Positions 25,538-33,454 of a DNA stretch of 44,501 nucleotides are shown here, one piece after another. Under the pieces are notes generated by a model. The model was not told where the DNA came from. It was given only the letters and a program-made list of their open reading frames with translations, and did not search any database. The position numbers were made by a program, and so were the translations under genes. This stretch comes from Desulfuromonas sp. (lineage in GTDB: Bacteria; Desulfobacterota; Desulfuromonadia; Desulfuromonadales; Geothermobacteraceae): assembly GCA_002868905.1 (NCBI GenBank), contig PKUA01000065.1, positions 1 through 44,501 of the forward strand, read 5' to 3'. Positions within the stretch are counted from its first letter, which is position 1; each line of letters opens with the position of its first letter.

Positions 25538-25957
25538 TTACCGGGATTTCTCCCTTTGTCCCTGACAGCTGACGCAAAAAGGGGATTCAGGGCTTGCCTT
25601 CAGCCGAGCGTAGCCGATCGGTTCCTCGCATTCGAGACACTCACCATAAATCCCGTCACGGATGCGTCGCAAAGCGGCGTTGATCAGTTCGAGACGGTGC
25701 CTGGCCGTTTCGACGTTGGCACGAGCCATACTCTGCTGCTGCAGGGCGTCCATACGGGAGAGACGACCGATCGGTTCATCGAGCTGCACCGGTTTGGCCT
25801 GGGTCCCGCTGCTCTGGACCATCGTTTCGAATTCATGTCGCAATTTCTCAAGCTTGTCACGCAGGTCGGTCAATTCGGTTGGGGTAAGTTCGCTGCCGCT
25901 TGACATCATTTCGCCATTTTCGGTAGATGGTTGGGATACCGGTGTGCCGGTAAACAT
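25538..25957 (-). CDS. TraR/DksA-type zinc-finger protein
   Basis: 139 residues at the longest; ATGs at 25909 and 25906 would shorten it by 16-17 residues and no start has a strong ribosome site. A helical first part (LTDLRDKLEKLRHEFETMVQ, then RANVETARHRLELINAALRRIRDG) leads to the four-cysteine finger IYGECLECEEPIGYARLKASPESPFCVSCQ. This is the DksA/TraR layout; such proteins bind the RNA polymerase secondary channel, often with ppGpp. The aspartates at the coiled-coil tip that make DksA active were not identified with confidence, so it may be a DksA-like paralogue. Confidence 0.85.
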   Translation of the reverse strand: MFTGTPVSQPSTENGEMMSSGSELTPTELTDLRDKLEKLRHEFETMVQSSGTQAKPVQLDEPIGRLSRMDALQQQSMARANVETARHRLELINAALRRIRDGIYGECLECEEPIGYARLKASPESPFCVSCQGQREKSR

Positions 25958-26048
25958 CGCCCTCTGCCAGGTGGGTTTCCTTTACCCATTGAGAGAGCGG
26001 GACAGATAAGGCAAGGATTGTCAGTCGAAGCATACCAGATGGAGAGAA

Positions 26049-26615
26049 TTATCTGTCCGCCTGTAATCTTCTCCTGTTGTCCAAAAAATCGACATAGGTT
26101 TCGGAGACCAGCTGCACGAAGCCGCTCTGAGTGTCCTGACGGCCGATATCAAATGGTTCGGTGTAGGTCAGGCTCACGCGATGACCCATTGCCTGCCAGC
26201 TGCTGAAGCGCCCATGCAGCGTGATACCGGTCGGAGTATTCTTTTCGGTGGTGTCTATGGTGGGGGGACCAAACGCCGCTGAAAGGGCTGCGTGGATCTT
26301 TTTCAACTGGTGCGTGGTGAAAAAGAGCAGGATTTTTTCGGCCCGGTTGTCGACGAATTGGACAAAACCCCGGAATACAGTCCTGTCATCGTCGCTGACA
26401 TGGAATCTGGCAGTGAAATTTCCGGTCGCGTCGTCTTTCATGGCAAGCGGCTTGACCGTGTCGAAACCGTGCAACGCGACGGCTGCCTCGAATGGCATGC
26501 CGATTTCGTAACCGCACAGGCGCGGTCCGACTTCGGCAATCTGGTCTCCAAGTGCCGTGCTGCAGGGAAGTAGAACCAGAACGACAAATGTGCAACAGAT
26601 CAAATGACGAAGCAT
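26049..26615 (-). CDS. exported protein of unknown function
   Basis: 188 residues, with GAGGAGGGG before the ATG at 26615. The signal peptide MLRHLICCTFVVLVLLPCSTALG precedes a soluble domain with alternating beta strands (GNFTARFHVSDDDRTVFRGFVQFVDNRAEKILLFFTTHQLKKIHAALSAAFG) reminiscent of small periplasmic domains that begin GYEIGMPFEAAVALHG. No catalytic motif was recognised. Confidence 0.72.
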   Translation of the reverse strand: MLRHLICCTFVVLVLLPCSTALGDQIAEVGPRLCGYEIGMPFEAAVALHGFDTVKPLAMKDDATGNFTARFHVSDDDRTVFRGFVQFVDNRAEKILLFFTTHQLKKIHAALSAAFGPPTIDTTEKNTPTGITLHGRFSSWQAMGHRVSLTYTEPFDIGRQDTQSGFVQLVSETYVDFLDNRRRLQADR

Positions 26616-26671
26616 ATCCCCTCCTCTGGGAGCCATCGGGCTGTCGGGATCATCTGACTGGTTTCTTGAGG

Positions 26672-26851
26672 TCAGTCAGCCTTCCGGAAAACGCAGCTTT
26701 TGGTATATTCCGCCAGGTCATTCGCCGACCATTCACCTTTCGGTTTTTTCTCCATCATCTCACACCAGGCCTTGGTACCCCGTTCCGGGGTGCAGCTTGA
26801 ACAAAGCATGATGAAAACAAACAGCAGGAGTGCCAGCGAGAGGGACTTCAT
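26672..26851 (-). CDS. DUF3012-type small lipoprotein
   Basis: 59 residues, with GGAGG 7 nt before the ATG at 26851. The signal peptide MKSLSLALLLFVFIMLCSSC ends in a lipobox-like LCSSC. The mature part GTKAWCEMMEKKPKGEWSANDLAEYTKSCVF matches the short DUF3012 family: two cysteines and a KPKGEW core. It is probably anchored in the outer or inner membrane. Role unknown. Confidence 0.82.
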   Translation of the reverse strand: MKSLSLALLLFVFIMLCSSCTPERGTKAWCEMMEKKPKGEWSANDLAEYTKSCVFRKAD

Positions 26852-26926
26852 GAATAGACCTCCTATGGTCGATAACATATTGAAAATATAGCGTTGGCCA
26901 ATATTGAATCTCTTATGGCCCCAGGT

Positions 26927-27829
26927 TTATTCCGACATGGTCCCGTTGGTCCCGTTTGATCGAACAAAATTCCCCCAGGTGTCACGGTATCCGGGGTCGA
27001 TCATGAAGAACAGATCATTGTGGCCGCCATTCGGGACGATATAGAGCTGTTTCGGATTGGTGGTTCGGGTGAGCAAGTTCCTTGCCATTTCCACCGGGAC
27101 GATCTCGTCTTCCGCGCCGTGAATGATAAGGAGCGGCGATTCGATCTGTCCTATCTTGGCGAAATTGTCGTAACTGGCATTGAACAGCCAACCCAGGATT
27201 GCATAAAGCAGTGGGTAGTGTCGCCATCCCATATCGGCGATCGACGTGAACGGGGTTTCGAGAATCACGCCGGCCGTTTTGTTCTCCGTTGCCAACTGAA
27301 CGGCGACTGCCGCTCCGAGAGACCTGCCGTAGAGGAAAATCCGGTCATCGGTCCATCCCTGTTGCCGCAGCCAGGCCAGGGCCGCGCGGGCATCGGTGTA
27401 GGTCCCCTCCTCGTCGGCTTCTCCTTCACTCCGGCCATATCCCCGGTAGTCGAAAATCAGGACAGAAAGCCCCAGCTCGTTCAGGAACCTGAGTTGGTAG
27501 ATGCGGTCAGAGATATTGCCGGCATTGCCGTGGCAGAAGAGCAGCGCCGTGTGATCCGGTTTCCCGGGAAGCCACCAGGCGTGTAAGTTGAGATTGTCTG
27601 AAGTGTGCAGGGTCACATCTGAAAATTCAAGACCTGCCTGGGAGGGTTCGCTCGTAAGCTGCTGTGCGGGAAGAAAGAGGAAATGATGCTCAAGCATTGC
27701 ATCGCTCCGGGAGGGGGAGAACATCACGGCAAACAGGGTGATGCCCATGACCAATACTGCAATATTCCGGTTCGGGCCTTGCACCACCCGACTACATTGA
27801 TTGTTCCCTGTTTTGTTTGGGCAATTCAT
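26927..27829 (-). CDS. alpha/beta hydrolase (BEM46-like)
   Basis: 300 residues at the longest; no clear ribosome site, and a later ATG at 27748 remains possible. An N-terminal hydrophobic helix anchors or exports the protein. The hydrolase core shows the oxyanion segment LLFCHGNAGNISDR, nucleophile elbow YGRSLGAAVA (serine), acidic residue in IHGAEDEIVP and histidine in NGGHNDLF. YRGYGRSEGEADEEGTY is typical of BEM46/FrsA-like hydrolases. Substrate unknown. It overlaps the response-regulator gene by 38 bp if the longest start is used. Confidence 0.87.
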   Translation of the reverse strand: MNCPNKTGNNQCSRVVQGPNRNIAVLVMGITLFAVMFSPSRSDAMLEHHFLFLPAQQLTSEPSQAGLEFSDVTLHTSDNLNLHAWWLPGKPDHTALLFCHGNAGNISDRIYQLRFLNELGLSVLIFDYRGYGRSEGEADEEGTYTDARAALAWLRQQGWTDDRIFLYGRSLGAAVAVQLATENKTAGVILETPFTSIADMGWRHYPLLYAILGWLFNASYDNFAKIGQIESPLLIIHGAEDEIVPVEMARNLLTRTTNPKQLYIVPNGGHNDLFFMIDPGYRDTWGNFVRSNGTNGTMSE

Positions 27830-28247
27830 TGAACATTAACCAATAGAAGCCGAGTTGCCTGACGGCGGCTATGAAGTTTTCCGGTTGTACCGGTTTTTGG
27901 ATGTAGCTGTTGGCCCCGAGCAGGTAGCTCTCGTTCAAATCCCGCTCCACTTCTGACGATGTCAGCACGATGACCGGCAGGGAGCACGTTTTTTCTTCAG
28001 AGCGGATCTTTTTCAGAACCTCAATACCGCTAATTTTGGGCAGGCGCAAGTCAAGAATGACAAATTCTGGCAGATGACGTGGTTTTTTCGCGGTGGAGGG
28101 CTTCTCGCCAAAGAGGAATTCGAGAGCCTCTTCACCATCGTGGGCGATCACCAGTTTGTTGGAAAGATGATTTTCCCGGAACGCCCGCTTCATCAGGCTG
28201 ATGTCGTCCTGATTATCTTCGACCAGCAGGACAGTCTTCTCCCCCAT
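27792..28247 (-). CDS. single-domain response regulator (Rcp1-like)
   Basis: 151 residues; GGGGAA lies upstream of the ATG. A receiver domain only: acidic pocket VEDNQDD, phospho-acceptor aspartate in FVILDLRLPKISG, conserved T/S in VIVLTSSE and lysine in YIQKPVQPENF. It has the long alpha2-beta3 loop seen in Rcp1-type receivers, which pair with phytochrome-like or hybrid kinases. No output domain and no kinase gene adjacent. Confidence 0.9.
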   Translation of the reverse strand: MGEKTVLLVEDNQDDISLMKRAFRENHLSNKLVIAHDGEEALEFLFGEKPSTAKKPRHLPEFVILDLRLPKISGIEVLKKIRSEEKTCSLPVIVLTSSEVERDLNESYLLGANSYIQKPVQPENFIAAVRQLGFYWLMFNELPKQNREQSM

Positions 28248-28405
28248 ACTATTCCCCTTCCCGGCCGAAACGTTATTTGTCGGCAGTCAAAATTGACCGG
28301 ATGTTCATCGCCTTGGTACCTGTTTGCCGAACAGTTTAACAATAAACAATCCATAAGTGAATAATTTATCTTGATCAGATAGCGCGGCTATTTCAGGTGT
28401 CCGGT

Positions 28406-29080
28406 CTACGTGGGTGCGATGACGCTCGGAAGGTCCTTGAGACTGGCAATAGTTGCCGTCGGCTGGAATTCCCAGGGGTCGAATGGCTTGTCGGGGCTGC
28501 GTCTGACCCAGGCCGACCTCATTCCGGCCGAAATAGCGCCGATGACGTCGAACGGGTTGCCGGAGATCAGCCAGCTCTCATGTCCGGAGGCCTTGGCTCT
28601 TCGCAGGAAGTGGGCGTAGACGCCCGGGTTCGGTTTGAAGCTCTTGATCTCGCCGGTGGTGACAATGTCGAGAAAGAATTGGTCGATCCCGGCATGTTGC
28701 AGCAAATTGAGGACATCATCGGCTCGCCCGTTGGAAAAAGCGTACAGGTGACATCCTGACTGGCGAAGGAGGGGGAGCGCGGCACAGGCGTCAGGGAAAG
28801 CGGGGAGGGTCCGGTAGCTTTCCAGCAGGAGTTTTCTATTCTCCTCGGTCAAGTCAATACCGAGTTCGGCACAGCAGAAATCGAGAGCCTGCCGGGTGCA
28901 GACGGAGAAGTCCTCGAAGTTCTGCATCAGGCCACGACGGAAGGAATACTCGAGTTGCTTGTCCCGCCAGCGCCTGGTCAGTTCCTCGGCCCGGTCTCCG
29001 ACCAACTCCTTCAGGTAGGTGGCAACCCCAGTGGTGTCGATCAGGGTTCCGTAAACGTCGAAGGCGATGACAGTGGTCAT
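28406..29080 (-). CDS. haloacid dehalogenase, type II (HAD superfamily)
   Basis: 224 residues, with AAAGGAG before the ATG at 29080. HAD motif I is FDVYGTLID, motif II YAFSNGRADDV, motif III lysine in SFKPNPGVYAH, and motif IV ISGNPFDVIGAISAG. The cap domain carries RRWRDKQLEYSFRRGLM as in L-2-haloacid dehalogenases, which hydrolyse the halogen-carbon bond of 2-haloacids. The physiological substrate may differ. It is monocistronic. Confidence 0.88.
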   Translation of the reverse strand: MTTVIAFDVYGTLIDTTGVATYLKELVGDRAEELTRRWRDKQLEYSFRRGLMQNFEDFSVCTRQALDFCCAELGIDLTEENRKLLLESYRTLPAFPDACAALPLLRQSGCHLYAFSNGRADDVLNLLQHAGIDQFFLDIVTTGEIKSFKPNPGVYAHFLRRAKASGHESWLISGNPFDVIGAISAGMRSAWVRRSPDKPFDPWEFQPTATIASLKDLPSVIAPT

Positions 29081-29237
29081 GGAGTCACTCCTTTGGCGGT
29101 AAGATTGGAATGTCATAGGTTCGTCACTGCTTGAACAGTTACCGAGTCGCAGTATAGTTCAAGAAACCACATCATGCACGGTTTCCCGCAAATGGAAAGG
29201 GATTCGAACCAATTTCTCGAACTTGTTGGAGGAAGAG

Positions 29238-29750
29238 ATGACCCCTTCGAGCCATAGGTTGATAAATCGATTGATCATCGTTGCTGTTCTGCTGCTGTCG
29301 CCATGGGCACTGACCCCGGCATCGGCAGAAAATTACCCCGCCCTGTCAGGAGTGAAAGGGCTTGATACAGTCTTTGATGTGAGCCTGGCGAATCCATCGA
29401 TGGCCAACATCGTATTCAAGGCTGTCCGGGGAGTTCACGACGACCCGGCGGTTGCTGCCTTGCCGGCACCCCCACGGACTGCGATTGTTTTTCATGGCGG
29501 TGCGGTTAAGCTCCTTTCGACCGATCTTTCTGAGTTTAAAGGAAAAGAGCGAACGGAAGCTGAAAAGTTTGCTGCCACGCTTAAGCAGATGAAAGAGGAC
29601 GGCATCATACTGGAAGTCTGCATGTACGCGGTCAAAGTGGTCGGGGTCGATCCCTCCACCCTGTTGCCGGAGATTGACCGGGTCGGCAACGGCTTTATCT
29701 CGGTGGCGGGATATCAGGCGCAGGGGTACGGAGTGGTGCGCATTCCCTGA
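29238..29750 (+). CDS. exported DsrE-family protein
   Basis: 170 residues, with GGAGG before the ATG at 29238. The signal peptide ends near LTPASA. The soluble domain shows the DsrE/DsrF-like pattern: FKAVRGVHDDPAVAALPAPPRTAIVFHGGAVKLLS, ATLKQMKEDGIILEVCMYAVKVVGVDPSTLLPEI and GFISVAGYQAQGYGVVRI. A single cysteine (EVCMYA) lies where related sulfur-transfer proteins have their active cysteine. Periplasmic role unknown. Confidence 0.82.
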   Translation: MTPSSHRLINRLIIVAVLLLSPWALTPASAENYPALSGVKGLDTVFDVSLANPSMANIVFKAVRGVHDDPAVAALPAPPRTAIVFHGGAVKLLSTDLSEFKGKERTEAEKFAATLKQMKEDGIILEVCMYAVKVVGVDPSTLLPEIDRVGNGFISVAGYQAQGYGVVRIP

Positions 29751-29769
29751 CAGGTCATACGGGAGGAGT

Positions 29770-29982
29770 TTATTCCGCCAGGCGCCATTTCAATAGTGCG
29801 ATCAGCGCGGGGAAGAGATGAAAGAGGATGTCGAAATAGTCGATCGGTCGCATGGGAGATCCGGTCGCTATTTTAATCGCTTTTTCAATCAGGTGGGGCT
29901 GGGGAAGGAGGGGGGCGAGTCCCACCAGCAGGGCCGCTACAATCAACGGTGCCCAAGGGAGTTGTTGCAGAAACCGTTTCAT
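29770..29982 (-). CDS. small membrane protein
   Basis: 70 residues. Two hydrophobic stretches (WAPLIVAALLVGLAPLL and YFDILFHLFPALIALLKW) flank the conserved-looking PHLIEKAIKIATGSPMRPIDYFD. Small proteins of this shape are often labelled RND transporter in databases, but there is no transporter domain. Its start overlaps the stop of the upstream Cys-rich gene (4 bp), so the two are coupled. Confidence 0.72.
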   Translation of the reverse strand: MKRFLQQLPWAPLIVAALLVGLAPLLPQPHLIEKAIKIATGSPMRPIDYFDILFHLFPALIALLKWRLAE

Positions 29983-30158
29983 TCTTTCCGGTCCCTGACC
30001 TTGCCCTGATCCTCAAGAGATTTGAGCCGTTCTTTCAGGTCCTCGCTCAGTTCAAACTGGCCGTCGAGCATGCAGCCGGGCCTCCCCGGGATACACTCGC
30101 ACTTGAGGCGACGGCAGCACTCGGCATCATGGTCATAATGTTTGCAGGCAAAGGTCAT
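29979..30158 (-). CDS. small Cys-rich protein downstream of selD
   Basis: 59 residues from the ATG at 30158; an in-frame TTG at 30182 is the alternative and no start has a clear ribosome site. MTFACKHYDHDAECCRRLKCECIPGRPGCML carries six cysteines in the first 30 residues, a likely metal-binding knot. The rest is a short helical tail (LSEDLKERLKSLEDQGKVRDR). It lies just after selD and overlaps the small membrane protein, so it is probably in the selD transcript. Function unknown. Confidence 0.7.
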   Translation of the reverse strand: MTFACKHYDHDAECCRRLKCECIPGRPGCMLDGQFELSEDLKERLKSLEDQGKVRDRKE

Positions 30159-30185
30159 CGCGTTATCGCCAGAGGGAGTCAAAAA

Positions 30186-31226
30186 TCACCGTATTCTGAC
30201 TCTCCCCACGGAGTCCTTATCCCCCACCTCCCCGACGACCCAGCCGGTTCCGCCCTGGCCCTGAAGCAGAGAGAGGAGCTTGCCAATGTCGTCGGCCGGA
30301 ACTGCCAGCAGGAGCCCGCCCGAGGTCTGGGGATCGGCAAGGATGTCCCATTGTTCGGCGGAAACGGAGTCTGGGGTTGCGACCCGGTCCCGGTAGAATT
30401 CGCGGTTGCGGTGGCTACCGGCAGGGATCAGCCCGAGGCTGATCATCTCGTGGACCCGGGGGTAAAGCGGCAGGGCTTCCGATTCGAGCGTCAGGCTGAC
30501 TTCACTGGCCTCGGCAAGTTCGACGGCATGACCGAGCAGGCCGAATCCGGTGATGTCAGTGCATGCATGGACTGGGACGGCAGGCATGATGTCGAGGATG
30601 GCGTTGTTCAGGTTCTGCATCGAGGAGATAGCGGTGGCGATATCCGCCTCTTTGAGAACCTCTCCCTTCAGCGCAGTCGTCAGGACGCCGGTGCCGAGGG
30701 GTTTGGTCAGGACCAGTTGATCTCCGGGCCGGGCGCCGACCGTCGACAGCATTCGCCGCGGATCGACGAGGCCGGTCACCGCCAGGCCGTATTTGGGTTC
30801 CTCATCCTCCACGGTGTGCCCGCCGACGATCACTGCACCAGCCTCCGCCACCTTTTCGGCTCCGCCGTTGAGAACCTCTACCAGGTCCTGTTCCATGCCG
30901 GGAGGGAAGGCTGCGAGAGCCATGGCGGTCAAGGGGCGGCCGCCGACGGCGTAGATGTCCGAAAGCGCGTTAGCGGCGGCAATTCTCCCGTAAGTCGCTG
31001 GATCGTCGACTACCGGGGTGAAAAAATCGACGGATTGAACCAGCGCTGTCTCGTCGTTCAGTCGGTAAATACCGGCGTCAGCGAACGGGATATTCGACGA
31101 GAGCAGGTTCGGATCCTCGAAGGTTCTGAGTTGACACAGGACCTGTGCCAGCGGGCCGGGCGCCAGTTTGGCGGCTCAACCGCTGCTTTTGGACAGGCTG
31201 GTCAGTTTTTTTCTCGTGCCAGTCAT
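30186..31226 (-). CDS. selD: selenide, water dikinase; itself a selenoprotein (in-frame TGA at 31176-31178)
   Basis: 346 residues if TGA is read as selenocysteine. SelD makes selenophosphate from selenide and ATP for selenocysteine synthesis. Minus-strand translation from the ATG at 31226 gives TRKKLTSLSKSSG, then TGA, then AAKLAPGPLAQVLCQLR: the SelD active-site motif SxxxG(U/C)xxK with Sec at position 17. Further motifs: VQSVDFFTPVVDDP, GRIAAANALSDIYAVGGRPLTAMALAAFP, VIVGGHTVEDEEPKYGLAVTG, CTDITGFGLLGHAVE and DPQTSGGLL. A naive gene finder would call only the 248-residue part from 30932. An ATG at 31235 is also in frame. A SECIS-like hairpin follows the TGA, and selA-selB lie upstream on the same strand. 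Confidence 0.95.
31133..31178 (-). promoter_or_regulatory. UGA codon and candidate bacterial SECIS hairpin in selD
   Basis: On the minus strand GGCACAG (31149-31143) pairs with CTGTGTC (31139-31133) around a small loop containing GGTC, the apical GGUC seen in bacterial SECIS elements. The loop lies 32 nt after the UGA, within the 16-37 nt range expected for bacterial SECIS. Confidence 0.65.
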
Positions 31227-31289
31227 GGGCGGCATTTTGCCACAAGGGTCGGTGCAGGCCAAGGAGAAAGGGAACGCCGGTGTATTGGG

Positions 31290-31317
31290 GTAGAGACGTT
31301 GCATGCAACGTCTCTAC
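31290..31317. repeat. 28-bp palindrome, TTGCATGCAA core
   Basis: Perfect palindrome with arms starting GTAGAGACG and core TTGCATGCAA. It lies between selB and selD, 55-64 bp upstream of the selD start. An identical copy is at 43822-43849. Confidence 0.92.
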
Positions 31318-31346
31318 AGGAAAATCAAGATACCGCGTTGTTTGTT

Positions 31347-31372
31347 GTAGAGACGCCCCGCTGGGGCGTCTC
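31347..31372. repeat. palindromic repeat, CCCC-GCT-GGGG core
   Basis: GTAGAGACGCCCC, GCT, GGGGCGTCTC: arms of 10 bp around a 3-nt loop, lacking the final TAC. The 24 bases 31347-31370 occur inverted at 31402-31425. Confidence 0.9.
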
Positions 31373-31401
31373 CGTGTTTTGCGAACATGGAGGCAAGATG
31401 C

Positions 31402-31425
31402 GACGCCCCAGCGGGGCGTCTCTAC
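31402..31425. repeat. palindromic repeat, CCCC-AGC-GGGG core (inverted copy)
   Basis: Exact reverse complement of 31347-31370. The two together make a larger inverted repeat with a 31-bp spacer. Confidence 0.9.
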
Positions 31426-31454
31426 AGGGGTGATGTGCGTAATGTTGTCATGTT

Positions 31455-31482
31455 GTAGAGACGTAGCATGCTACGTCTCTAC
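31455..31482. repeat. 28-bp palindrome, TAGCATGCTA core
   Basis: Perfect palindrome with GTAGAGACG arms and core TAGCATGCTA. A damaged copy lies at 40984-41009. Confidence 0.92.
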
Positions 31483-31501
31483 GGGGGGGTGTTGTCCGGA
31501 G

Positions 31502-31529
31502 GTAGAGACGCATTGCAATGTGTCTCTAC
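31502..31529. repeat. 28-bp palindrome, CATTGCAATG core, containing the selB stop
   Basis: GTAGAGAC arms with core CATTGCAATG and a single G/T mismatch pair. The selB stop codon TAG (31528-31526) is formed by the shoulder of this repeat. Confidence 0.9.
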
Positions 31530-33454
31530 GGTTCCGGCGGCACTTCCGGCAGCTTCCACGCCACCCGTTCGTTTTCTTTCCGCAGGGTGTACTTGAGACT
31601 GTCCCAGTATTCGAGCAGCGCCTGCACCTGTTTGCGGGCGGAGCCGAACTGGTCGCGGAATTCCGCGAGGGTCAGGGTCTTATGGCTGGCGAAATGCTGT
31701 TGTAACAGCTTCAGGGCATGCTGGTAGGTTTCGGCGTGGAGGAACGATTCTTCGTTCAACTTGATCAACGTCTTCTGTTCGAACAGCAGCTGAAAAAGAT
31801 GGTCACAGCCGGTCGGTGAGAGCGCCGCCTGCTCGAGCATTTCCCGTTTGTTCTTGGCCTGCGGTCCGGCATTGCGGTAAATCGTGGAGATCTTGTCCAT
31901 CCGCTCCTGGTCGGCCGGGTTGATGGAACGCTCGAAGTCGGGACTTGCGATGGCCTCTCCATGCAGCAAGAGACGGTTTTCGCTCAGCAGTTGCTCCAGC
32001 AACAGGTCGAACCCCTTCTGGCTGAGCTGTTGCGGCAATGCGCCTTTGAGTGTGGCCCGGGCGATTCCGCTTTGCAGTGGTTGGCGGCGGTGAAAGTCGG
32101 CCACCGACTCCTCCAGTCGCTGCTGCCAGAGGACATGGGTGTCGGTCGTGGTCCACTGGTTGCCGAGCTGTTCGACCTGGGAACTGGCAGCCAGGGCCTG
32201 CAGGTGATCCTGGATCCGGTCACGTCCGAGACCCGAGGCGATCTCAAGTTCTTTGAGGGTGCCGCAGCCGAGCTCCTGCAGCTTCCCAAGCAGGAAGGAA
32301 CGCTCCCCGGATTCCAGTTCTTTTAGAGCGGTCATTACCTCGTCCCGAAAGCGTTTATGCTTGATCGGGTTCGCGTCGACGACGCTGCCGCCACCGATGG
32401 TCGCCAGTGGCGAGTAGGAGCGAATGATGAAACGGTCCTGGCGGTGGGCGACCAGCGGGCGGTCGAGGTGAATCTGCACCAGGGCGCTCTCGCCCGGCTT
32501 GAGCACGTCCCGGTCGAGCAGGGCGACCAGGCCGACGGCGCGGGCGGTGCCGAGGCAGATATGAACCGGGTCACGAAATCTCAAGGGTCGCGGTGCGTCC
32601 TCCAGCAGGGTGACGCGGGTGTCGCAACGGGTCGTCGGAGTGAAAACCCCGGGGGTCCCGACCACGGACCCGCGCGGGACCATCTGTCGGTCGAGCCCGG
32701 CCAGGTTGAGGGCGACCCGTTGTCCGGCGAAGGCCTGGTCCACTTTTTTCCCGTGAACCTGGATGTCCCGCACCCTAACCTGCACGTCAGCCGGCAGGAC
32801 TTCGACCTGGTCGCCGATTTTAACCTGGCCCGAGAGCAGGGTGCCGGTCACCACGGTGCCGAAGCCGGCGACGGTGAAGTGCCGGTCGATCGGTAGCCGC
32901 ATCGGGCCGTCGCAATCCTTGGGAGGGAGCTGTTTGATCTCAGCGGAAATGGTGGCGACCAGTTGCTCCATGCCGGTCCCCTCCAGGGCAGACACCCGGC
33001 AGCAGGGGGCCTCCTGCAGGAACGTTCCCGCCACTTCCTCCCGCACATCCTCTTCCACCAGGTCGACGAATTCCGGGTCGGCGGTGTCGCATTTGGTCAG
33101 GACCAGAATACCGCGCGGTATTTGCAGCAATTGCAGGATCTGAAGATGCTCGCGGGTTTGCGGCATCACCCCTTCGTTGACATCGACGACCAGCAGGACC
33201 AGGTCGATCCCGCCGATGCCGGCGAGCATGTTGTGGATAAAGCGTTCGTGGCCCGGTACGTCGACCACACCGACCACGGTGCCGTCGGCCAGGCGGAAGG
33301 GGGCGAAGCCGATATCGATGGAGATGCCCCGCTCCTGTTCTTCCTTGAATCGGTCGGTCTCGATACCGGTCAGGGCTTTGATCAGCACGGTTTTTCCGTG
33401 GTCGACGTGGCCGGCGGTGCCGATGATGACGTGGTGTTCGCTCTGGAGATTCAT
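31526..33454 (-). CDS. selB: selenocysteine-specific translation elongation factor SelB
   Basis: 642 residues. It delivers Sec-tRNA(Sec) to UGA codons followed by a SECIS hairpin. GTPase motifs: [17 protein letters not shown], switch [15 protein letters not shown], and LTKCD (G4). Domains II-III follow ([17 protein letters not shown]). The C-terminal third is a series of winged helices that bind SECIS RNA ([59 protein letters not shown]). The start overlaps the selA stop by 4 bp (ATGA). The stop codon lies within a palindromic repeat, so the natural C-terminus may have been set by repeat insertion. Confidence 0.97.
   Translation of the reverse strand: MNLQSEHHVIIGTAGHVDHGKTVLIKALTGIETDRFKEEQERGISIDIGFAPFRLADGTVVGVVDVPGHERFIHNMLAGIGGIDLVLLVVDVNEGVMPQTREHLQILQLLQIPRGILVLTKCDTADPEFVDLVEEDVREEVAGTFLQEAPCCRVSALEGTGMEQLVATISAEIKQLPPKDCDGPMRLPIDRHFTVAGFGTVVTGTLLSGQVKIGDQVEVLPADVQVRVRDIQVHGKKVDQAFAGQRVALNLAGLDRQMVPRGSVVGTPGVFTPTTRCDTRVTLLEDAPRPLRFRDPVHICLGTARAVGLVALLDRDVLKPGESALVQIHLDRPLVAHRQDRFIIRSYSPLATIGGGSVVDANPIKHKRFRDEVMTALKELESGERSFLLGKLQELGCGTLKELEIASGLGRDRIQDHLQALAASSQVEQLGNQWTTTDTHVLWQQRLEESVADFHRRQPLQSGIARATLKGALPQQLSQKGFDLLLEQLLSENRLLLHGEAIASPDFERSINPADQERMDKISTIYRNAGPQAKNKREMLEQAALSPTGCDHLFQLLFEQKTLIKLNEESFLHAETYQHALKLLQQHFASHKTLTLAEFRDQFGSARKQVQALLEYWDSLKYTLRKENERVAWKLPEVPPEP

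Noticed and set aside
30186-30932. selD as a truncated pseudogene
   Set aside because: The missing N-terminus is intact upstream once the TGA at 31176-31178 is read as selenocysteine, and selA/selB are present to do so.
29949-31433. 494-codon plus-strand frame across selD
   Set aside because: Shadow of selD and its repeats; low-complexity Arg/Gly/Val composition and no motifs.
31290-31529. CRISPR-like array
   Set aside because: The units are complete palindromes with changing centres and uneven gaps, with no cas genes nearby.
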